Shown piece after piece: positions 55,855 through 64,000 of a DNA stretch of 64,000 bases; the stretch's first letter is position 1; the number at the start of each line of letters is the position of its first letter. Below the pieces are notes generated by a model that saw only the letters and a program-made list of their open reading frames with translations, was not told the DNA's origin and searched no databases. Both the position numbers and the translations under genes were made by a program. This DNA is from Elgaria multicarinata webbii (lineage: Eukaryota > Chordata > Lepidosauria > Squamata > Anguidae): the NCBI RefSeq assembly GCF_023053635.1, contig NC_086183.1, forward strand, positions 627,501 through 691,500. The letters run 5' to 3'.

Positions 55855-58800
55855 TGGTGGGCAGCGCTGGGATTCGACACAGATCCGGAGGAACAGAACG
55901 CTGGCAGGAAAAGGAGAGCAGTGAAGCAGAGAGTTGAACCCAGGCTAAGCAAAGGCGGTTAGGACAGCCAAGGATGTCTCAGGATCAAGGAGCTACGGCT
56001 CCAGGAGTAGAGTGGTTATCTCAGAGTCAGGGAGCAGAAGCTCTAGGAGTAGAAGCTGGGGGGCTGAACCCTCAGGAAGGAGCGGTAGGGGAGTCCAGTC
56101 TGTCCACTTTAGAGTGGGGGATGCAAGAATTGCCCAGCTCCGAGGGAGGGGCCCGGAGACGATTTGCAGCGCAACTTTGGAGGCCAGAGGAAGAGCGGGA
56201 AGGAGCGTGGTTCGAACGTGAGCCGAACAGAGACTAGTGGGTCGAACCGTAAAGGTGACCCCCTATGGAGCGCCTCCCTTCGAGGCCCCGCTGGCCCGAG
56301 TGAACATTGAGTATCAAGGATGGAAAGGGGAGCTAGTTATCCTCACGCACAAGGACCTGCCTTCCTTCTGGGCAACGACTTATGTTTTAAAGTTACCCAG
56401 TTGGCGGTGACAACCCAGGGAAAAGCAGCCCGGCAGAGGGAGGCCCCAGGGGAGGAAGAACCGGAGAAAGTAGTGGGGGAATCCGGTTGGGAGGAGGGGG
56501 AAAAGGGTGACCCAGAGTTGGAAGGTGAGGGCACCCCGGAGTTCCAAAGAGAGTTACAACAGGATCCCTTGCTACAGGAGTGCCGGGAGGCAGCGGGAAA
56601 CCCAGCGGAAGGAAGGGGAAAGGTGGGAACGGCCATGTTCATTTGGGAACGGGGAAGACTTTACCGCCAGTTCTCGCCCAAGGGAGGAGGAGGGGTGGAA
56701 AGGAAAAAACTGGTGGTGCCCACCTCCGCAAGGGAGAAGGTATTAGAAACCGCCCATGAGTGGTTATGGGGAGGACAATTGGGAATACGCCGTACCCTGG
56801 AACGAGTGAGCCGAGATTTCTGTTGGCCTGGGGTAGCCAAGGAGGTGCGGGATTTTTGCAATTCATGTGAAACGTGTCAACGGGTTGGGTTCCCTCGAGA
56901 CCACCCTAAAGCCCCCCTACGGCTCTCGCCCATTACGGAAGTGCCGTTCGAAAAAATGGGGGTAGACATCTTGGGACCCTTTAGCCCAGCTACCCAATCG
57001 GGGAAGAAGTACATTCTGACCCTGGTGGATTACGCCACTCGCTACGCGGAGGCAGTGCCGCTTTCAGTCATCTCTGCGCCGCAGGTGGCGAAAGCCATGA
57101 TGACCATTTTCACCCGGGTGGGGGTCCCCAAGGTATTGGTGCACGATCAGGGGGGAAATTTTATGTCTCTGTTGTTAAAGGAATTGTGGCTGTTGGCGGG
57201 CGTGCAACAGTGTATAGCAGCAGCGTACCACCATGAGGGGAATGGGTTGGTGGAACGGTTTAACCAGATGCTGGGCAAAATGTTAAAAGCCTATGCTGGC
57301 AAGCATACGGCCGACTGGGATCAAGCCCTACCCTACCTCCTCTTTGCAGCCCGGGATGCTAAAAGTGATAGTCTGGGGTTTTCGGCAAATGAGTTGGTCT
57401 TTGGTAGAGAGCTGCGGGGCCCTCTGAAACTGTTGCGGGAGGGCTGGGAAGGACGAACTACCCCCACCCCGGTGTCGGTTGTAGAGTATATGCAAAACCT
57501 ACAGAATTTGTTGCGGGAAGTTGGGGAGGCCGCGCAAGAGAACTTGATGCAAGCTCAGCAGACTCAGAAGAGGTGGTATGATCGACAGGCCAGACAACGG
57601 GTGTTTCAGGCAGGAGATAGGGTGTTGGTGTTGAAGCCGTTGAGGCCGGAGAAGCTGGCAGTTAAGTGGGAAGGGCCCGTCATTGTAGAGAAGAAGCTAA
57701 ACGAAGTGAATTATTTGCTGCGAGACCCGGAGAGTCAGCGACGGCCCAAGGTTTATCACGTAAACATGATGAAATCGTTCCGTGAGAGGGGAGCGCGGGT
57801 TAATCAAGTAGGAGGGGGAGAGTCGTTAGGCGAAGGAGTAGGGCTGGATGTCTTGGCTAGCTATCGGGGAAAGGATGGGATGGCGGACATTCAAGTCCCC
57901 GAGGAATTGAGTGCTTTGCAGAAAAAACAGCTGAGGCGGTGTTTGCAGGAGTTTCGAGAATTGTTTTCGGGCTTGCCGGGGCGGATGTCGCTAACCAAGC
58001 ATTCGATTGACACGGGGAGGCATCCCCCCATTCAGTCTCCACCACACCGGTTAAACGGTAGACAGCTGGAGGTGGTTAATAAAGAAATTGAAGAAATGCT
58101 AGCTATGGGCGTGATTAAGAAAAGCCAGAGCCTGTGGTCTTCCCCCCTGGTGCTCGTGGCCAAAAAGGATGGATCGGTTCGTTTTTGTGTGGACTTTAGA
58201 AAATTAAACAGTGTTTCCACGGTGGAGGCATACTCTATGCCCCATACCAATGATCTGATTGAGACGCTGGGGAAAGCCAAGTTTATCTCCACCTTAGACT
58301 TAACCAAAGGATATTGGCAGGTGCCGCTAGATGAGGACACTGCCTTGAAGTCAGCGTTCTCTACCCCTCGGGGCCACTACCAGTTTACGGTTCTTCCGTT
58401 CGGGCTCTCGAATGCACCGGGTTGCTTCCAGAAACTTATGGACCGGGTTCTGGACGGTCTGGGGGCTTTTTTGTGCGTTTACCTGGATGACGTGGCGGTG
58501 TTCAGTGACACGTGGGAACAGCACTTATCGCATTTGGGGCAAGTGTTGGGACGGCTACGGGAGGCCGGGCTAACCGTGAAGGCCTTCAAGTGCCAGTTCG
58601 GCAGAGGGGAAGTGACTTATTTGGGCCATAGAGTGGGACAGGGAGCGGTGAAACCTATGGAGAACAAGGTAGAGGCAATCCAGCAGTGGCCCATCCCGCA
58701 GACTAAGAAGCAAGTCCAATCCTTCCTGGGACTGGCGGGCTACTATCGAAGGTTCGTCCCGAATTTTAGTCAGCTTGCAGCCCCATTGACCGAATTGTGC

Positions 58801-59434
58801 CGGAAGAGACAGCCATTACGAGTGCAGTGGACCGAGGCGTGCCAGCGGGCGTTTGAGGGGTTAAAGGATAGGCTCCGGCAGGCTCCCGTACTTTGAGCGC
58901 CCGATTTCGACCGCCCCTTTGTGGTGCAAACGGACGCCTCTGAGGCCGGGCTTGGCGCGGTGTTGTTGCAAGAAGGCGAGGGGGGGCTGCTGCAGCCTGT
59001 GGCGTTTATTAGCAAAAAACTGCTGCCACGAGAGAGGGTGTTGGCCACGATTGAGAAGGAGTGTTTGGCAAGAGTGTGGGCAGTGAGCAAGCTAAGACCC
59101 TACTTGTGGGGGCGGCCCTTTCAGATTCAGACGGACCATTCCCCGCTTTGTTGGCTGGCACGAGTTAAAAACACTAACCAAAAGTTGCTGCGTTGGAGCC
59201 TAGCTCTCCAGGACTTTGATTTTACCATCTCCCATATTAAAGGCAAAGAGAATGTGGTGGCAGATGGGCTATCCCGGAGTTTCGGCCGAGGGGAGGAAGG
59301 AGTGTTGGGGAAGGACAAACCCCTGCCCCTGCGGGGGCACAAAAGAAACTATGGTCAGAGGGGTCAATGTGTAACCAAATAAAAAAGCATGATTGAGATG
59401 ACATTTTTTAGAATTGTCATCTTAAGGGGGGAAG

Positions 59435-60574
59435 TGTAAGGAAGGGGTAGATTCATACATGGAATGGCTGTTCTTAAAATATGTTAGAGTGTTCTATTGT
59501 TATGGTTTTAGGAGCGGAGTAGATAACCGGCCAGATGCATGGGGGTGTTCTGGTACTTGGGGCCTGAGTGTTATCAGGACAACAGAGTCAGCATTTGTGA
59601 GCTACATAACCAGCTAAGTGGCCATCATCCGTTTGATGAGTGTAAGGAAGGGGTAAATTCATACATGGAATGGCTGTTCTTAAAATATGTTAGAGTGTTC
59701 TATTGTTATGGTTTTAGGAGCGGAGTAGATAACCGGCCAGATGCATGGGGGTGTTCTGGTACTTGGGGCCTGAGTGTTATCAGGACAACAGAGTCAGCAT
59801 TTGTGAGCTACATAACCAGCTAAGTGGCCATCATCCGTTTGATGAGTGTAAGGAAGGGGTAAATTCATACATGGAATGGCTGTTCTTAAAATATGTTAGA
59901 GTGTTCTATTGTTATGGTTTTAGGAGCGGAGTAGATAACCGGCCAGATGCATGGGGGTGTTCTGGTACTTGGGGCCTGAGTGTTATCAGGACAACAGAGT
60001 CAGCATTTGTGAGCTACATAACCAGCTAAGTGGCCATCATCCGTTTGATGAGTGTAAGGAAGGGGTAAATTCATACATGGAATGGCTGTTCTTAAAATAT
60101 GTTAGAGTGTTCTATTGTTATGGTTTTAGGAGCGGAGTAGATAACTGGCCAGATGCATGGGGGCGTTCTGGTACTTCCTGGAACCGCTTGGGGCCAGGCC
60201 GGCCGACCTTGAGAGAAATTAACACCTCTGGAGAGGTGTGAAAGATCATCGCAGGGAGAGCCGAAGGGAGGGGGAAAGGAGTGGGGAAAGTATCTACAAA
60301 GGGTATACTTTGAAAGGGGGCTTTTGTTCTGAGCTGGCTGACTCAATGGCTGGGTGACGTATGATATTGCAACTTAGTTTTTAGTTTGCTTGGGTCTGGG
60401 TTCAATCTATATCTGCATGTATCTATAGTTTTAGTTGCTAATCCTGTTTGCTTGCCTCTTTCCTAAATAAATTGGGCTTAAACCTCCAAACTGTGAGCTG
60501 GGTGCGTTATTGTTCTGGGGATCTGTGCAAAATCCAGTGGAAGGCCAGCTTGGCTGGGTCCAATCTCCTTTACA
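59435..60574 (+). repeat. 3' LTR with internal triplication
   Basis: 1140 bp: exactly 522 bp of LTR plus 618 bp made of three 206-bp units (59559-60176). Each unit joins 82 bp of DNA found outside the 5' LTR (55251-55332) to the first 124 bp of the LTR. Confidence 0.95.
59559..60176 (+). repeat. 3 x 206-bp tandem array inside the 3' LTR
   Basis: Units start at 59559, 59765 and 59971, each GGGGCCTGAGTG. Copies are almost identical; only the last shows a couple of differences. The unit-to-LTR junction shares CTT with both parent sequences. Confidence 0.97.
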
Positions 60575-60579
60575 ATGAG

Positions 60580-61790
60580 TTCCTCTGTGCGTTTTGCGTT
60601 CTTGCCTCTTTGCACAGCTATTCCTCTGGGGTTTGGCCCCAGGGCTAAGCAGACACAGCTCAACAGGCTAATGAGACAATGGAGGTGGCACAATGCTAAT
60701 TTTAAGCAGAGAGAGAGGAGTGGATCTTTGCTGGCAGAGGAGCAGGAGAAAGGCTGGAAAAAACACTCTCTGCTCTAGGACCCCTCAAGGAATTGCAAGG
60801 AAAGGGCTTCCTCCAATGGCAGCTCGACCCTGTCTGTGTATTTACTCAGAAGTAAATTCCATTATGTTCAGCGAGGCTTACTTCAAGGTTGCCTCAATCT
60901 TCAGTCTTGGGGCTGCAATCCTAAATACGTTTACTAAGTGAAAAAGGCCCACTCACCACAAGGGAATTGACTTTTAAGTAAATATAGTACTGATGGTCTC
61001 TCCATTTTAAAAGGATTTAAACCATGCCTGGCCCAAAGTGTGTGTGGGGGGGTGTTATGCGACAATGGATCTGTTTGCTTTTAAGGTGCCACAAGAGTCT
61101 TCGCTGGACAGGACTGCAGGCTCATTGTCCCCTAAGTCCCCTCTTGACCTGGCTCTGGCATGGCTTTGTTGTTTGAAACAACTGGAGCCAAAGGGGCCTC
61201 CCCTGATTGGAACCACAGGGAAATAACAGGGCTTTAAGGAGACGAGGCAGGAGCATGTGTGCGCCCAGCCACTCCCTCCGAGGAAGGCCTCGCTTTGGCT
61301 TCTGGCAGCCTGCAGGCGGGTCGTCACCTGTCTTCCCTTTTCTATCCAGCAAACACCCTTGACAGGCACTTCAGGGTCAAATGGGATTGCTGTGTCTGGA
61401 TGAGAGTAACGGGAAGATTTGGAGGCCTGGAGAGAGGGGCCTTTTGATTCTGGGTGGAGTTGTGCTGGCCACTGCCGCTGCTGTTCACCCTGCAGGATTT
61501 GGCCACCGGAGGCTTGACAAACAGCCACAAATGCTGCGGCCGTTTTGGAGCCTCAACACCCTTGCTGGAGGCGCCTGGGAGTGGGGGCCACTAAATCTGG
61601 TGGGACTGACTCCCCCCTCCTGAGGAAATATGCAAGGGAAGCGCTGCATTGCAGCTGCATCCTCTTTTGGTGCGCTGACTATGAGCAAAGGGAGGTATGG
61701 TAAAGTGCAGACCAGCATGCAAAGAGCCACAGATCCATGTGGTCTGCAGGCTGCAGCATTGGAGCCTCCCTAGCACTGATTGAGCCATTG
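60580..61790. other. No gene recognised
   Basis: Contains hairpin module copy 5 (60832-60922) and a short SINE-like scrap on the reverse strand (about 61075-61115, GGTGCCACAAGAGTC). Otherwise unassigned. Confidence 0.4.
60832..60922. repeat. Hairpin repeat module, copy 5
   Basis: TTTACTCAGAAGTAAATTCC faces GAGGCTTACTTCAAGG, ending GGGCTGCAATCCTAAATACG. Confidence 0.6.
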
Positions 61791-62486
61791 GTTGATTTCA
61801 TCTGTACCCACCTTTCCACCCAAAAATGGCACAAGGCAGCTAACAGTAATAAAAGCAAGATTAAAATAAGCATAGTTAAAACAATTATAAAAACAAATAG
61901 ATTAAAATGCATTTTAAAAACAATAAAAGAAAAATTGTGTAAGCCAATAAAACCTGATTCAGCAACAAAGCAGTTTACATGCCAAGGGTCTGAATAAAAT
62001 GTCTTTGAGTGCCAAGAGAAGAAAAGAGAGAGAGCCAAAAAGGCCACCCAATATGCTTCTGATGGCAGCAGGACCAAGACAAGGGCCTCCCCCAAGATCT
62101 TAGAAGTTGGGCAGCCTGTCAGGTAGCCTGGTTGGTCCCAAGTCATGTACAGCTTTATTGGTCATAACCAGCACTTTGAATTGTGCCCAGAAACAAGCCA
62201 GTAGACAGCAAAGCTGCTGCAACAAGGGAGTTACATGCTCCCTGTAACCAGTGCCAGTCAATCGTCTGGTTGCAGCATTCTGTACGAGCCACCCAACATA
62301 GAGCACATCACAACAGTCCAAACAGGATATATCTGAGGCAGGTGTGATCGTGGCCAGATCAGAGATCTCTAGGAATGGGTGTAGTAGGTGCACTAGCCTC
62401 AGCTGTGCAAACACACTCCTGCCACCACAAAGACCTGGGCATCCAGGTTCAGGGCTGAGTCCAGGAGTACAACTAAAACTATAAGA
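61790..62486 (-). mobile_element. L2-like LINE 3' end
   Basis: The reverse strand reads RLVHLLHPFLEISDLATI, LVQNAATRRLTGTGYREHV and FWAQFKVLVMTNKAVHDLGP, then a 3'UTR (CAAGGCAGCTAACAG on the + strand). Several frame changes; moderately old. Confidence 0.8.
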
Positions 62487-62490
62487 CTAA

Positions 62491-64000
62491 ATCTTTTTTT
62501 TTTTTTTATAATAATTTTTATTCATTTTCAACACTATATAAACATAGATAAACATTTCCAAAATATAACTGAAACTAACACAATAAGAAAAAAAATACAT
62601 CAAATATCTGCTGCATACATATTGAATAATTGTTGAGTACAAATATCAAAAACTATTACATATGCCTTATCACACTACAACATCTTCATTCTTAACATAA
62701 ATGTGCACCCCCCACCTCGGGATCATTCTTGAGTCCAAAATCTAATCATTTCTTCTGCTGGTGGTTTCCCACTTCCCTTAGTAAACACAAACACTAGGAA
62801 CTGTTTCCAGATTCCTTCGAACTCATTTATTTTAGTTACGCCTTTTCTCCACTTAATATTGCATGTCAGTTTATCATTAATGGCTATGTCCCATACTACT
62901 TTATACCATTCCTCAATAGAATATTCCCCTTGGATCTTCCAGTTCCTAGCTATCATCAATCGTGCTGCAACCAACAAACTCGATATCAGCTCTATAGTTC
63001 CTTTTCCACACTTTATATCTTCAAATAGTGACAGCAATGCTATTTTTGGTGTTTGTTCTATTTTCATTCCCACTATTTCTTCAATTTCTGAAAACACCAT
63101 CTTCCATAATCTTTGTACATATTTGCATTGCCACCACATATGTAAATACGTTCCTTTTTCCCCACATCCTCTCCAACAATTTGCTGAATGTTGATCACTT
63201 ATCTTATTCAATCTAACCGGGGTTAGGTACCACCTCCATAAAATTTTAAAATAATTCTCCTTTATTCTTACTGATAAACTTCTCAACACTCTTTGTTTCC
63301 ATAGTCCCTCCCAGCTCTGTCGCCCTATTTGTATCTTCAAATCTGATTCCCAAATCATTTTCTCTGTATTCTCTCTAAACTCCTTCTCTAACAATATTTT
63401 ATATATTTCACTCATTAATCCTTTTGAAACTATACTACTTCCTTTTCCTTTCTCCTTACTTACTACTAATTCTTCAAACCTCGTCATCTTTCTGCACATT
63501 CTATTATCTTTAATCCACTTTTTATTCCATTGTTCTAATTGACCATATTCTAGCCAAGATAGCTTCTTCTCCTTTAACAAATTTTCCATATCTTCTCTTG
63601 TTTTAATATCTCTTACCCAATCCTTTAATTTTATTTTATTTTTCTCTTTTAATATTTTACATAATCTACCCTTTAGATCCTCTGGGAAATTCTTTAACAT
63701 TATTATCGGTGCTAAGGGAGAGTTGCTCGGAAGCAGCTTCCCTTTAAATTTACTCCAAATTTCCCATTGAGTCCTCAGGAGTGGATTATCTATACTTCCA
63801 ACCCACTTTCTTCCTCCATCTTTAAAAAAAACATTCTCCAGATTCATCTCTACCTTACTTATGATTTTTTCTTCCATCCAATATAAATCTCCTACTCCCA
63901 TAATTGCTTCTACAACATGTCTTAATCTATTTGCTACGTAGTATAATTTTATGTTTGGGAGACCCATTCCCCCCTTTTTTTGGCTTAGGTACCAATTATT
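62491..64000 (-). mobile_element. L1 LINE ORF2 C-terminus, runs off the right edge
   Basis: Begins on the + strand with a poly-T run (the element's poly-A tail), then a reverse-strand frame of 414 residues (63967-62723) from GLPNIKLYYVANRLRH to the end. It includes the Cys/His knuckle-like CWRGCGEKGTYLHMWWQC and AARLMIARNWK. This is the region after the RT domain in L1 ORF2. The RT and endonuclease would lie beyond the window. The long open frame suggests a young insertion. Confidence 0.9.

Larger units (their letters stand above)
55333..60574 (+). mobile_element. Ty3/Gypsy-class LTR element, Gmr1-like domain order, broken
   Basis: A fossil bounded by 5' LTR (55333-55854) and 3' LTR (59435-60574), with 5-bp target duplications ATGAG (55328-55332, 60575-60579). 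A TGG-starting primer-binding site follows the 5' LTR; a purine tract (59424-59434) precedes the 3' LTR. Internal order: short gag/protease-side region (to about 56600), integrase (about 56640-57790; VDILGPF, HDQGGNF, GLVERF, then a WEGPVIV chromatin-end motif), reverse transcriptase (about 57900-58880; VRFCVDFRKLN, YLDDVAVFS), RNase H (about 58915-59290; QTDASEAGLGAVLL, KENVVADGLS). Integrase before RT is the reverse of ordinary Ty3/Gypsy and matches the Gmr1 group. The element looks broken, with a few breaks and a shortened gag-protease side. LTRs differ at roughly 2 percent of positions, suggesting a fairly recent insertion. Confidence 0.9.

Noticed and set aside
47431-64000. FHL3, the expected neighbour beyond UTP11
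   Set aside because: No LIM-domain cysteine pattern found in this stretch; it probably lies outside the window.
1-64000. Bacterial-type features, CRISPR arrays, operons
   Set aside because: Spliced vertebrate genes, CpG islands and reptile LINEs rule out a prokaryotic source; no regularly spaced direct repeats of CRISPR type.

Overview
The window is vertebrate nuclear DNA, most likely from a squamate reptile (lizard or snake). Two host genes are clear: an intronless POU3F1 (9022-10206, + strand) and a complete eight-exon UTP11 (47230 down to 38861, - strand). They lie tail to tail, as I recall for human chromosome 1p34.3. The rest is intergenic or intronic DNA rich in reptile-type repeats: CR1 and L2-clade LINEs, several of them long and partly open, L1 pieces, a tRNA-headed MIR-like SINE, a SPIN-type hAT element, several small terminal-inverted-repeat elements, and one nearly complete Ty3/Gypsy-class LTR element. 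CR1 + L2 + L1 + SPIN + MIR-like SINE together argue for a squamate; I cannot name the species.

Layout. 1-8 kb: LINE remnants, a CpG-rich block (about 5.0-6.45 kb) with no recognisable gene, and a 122-bp AT-cored palindrome. 8.1-11.7 kb: a large CpG island holding the POU3F1 promoter, its single coding exon and 3'UTR. 11.7-28 kb: repeat-rich intergenic DNA with nested insertions, best seen at 23.3-25.2 kb. 28.5-29.3 kb: a second orphan CpG island. 32.8-33.3 kb: a 94-bp perfectly alternating purine-pyrimidine tract beside an AT-rich, homeobox-motif-rich stretch that is a candidate enhancer. 38.7-47.4 kb: UTP11 with its CpG-island promoter. 47.4-64 kb: almost wholly mobile elements. These are a long L2 copy split by a solo LTR, a 5'-truncated CR1 with an open reverse transcriptase frame, the LTR element, and an L1 running off the right edge.

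Function. POU3F1 is a developmental transcription factor; UTP11 is a housekeeping nucleolar factor for 18S rRNA processing. Nothing suggests they act together; their adjacency is inherited gene order. The most unusual items are the LTR element whose integrase lies before its reverse transcriptase (Gmr1-like order), and the 3' LTR of that element, which carries three exact-period 206-bp repeats that include host DNA from beside the 5' LTR.
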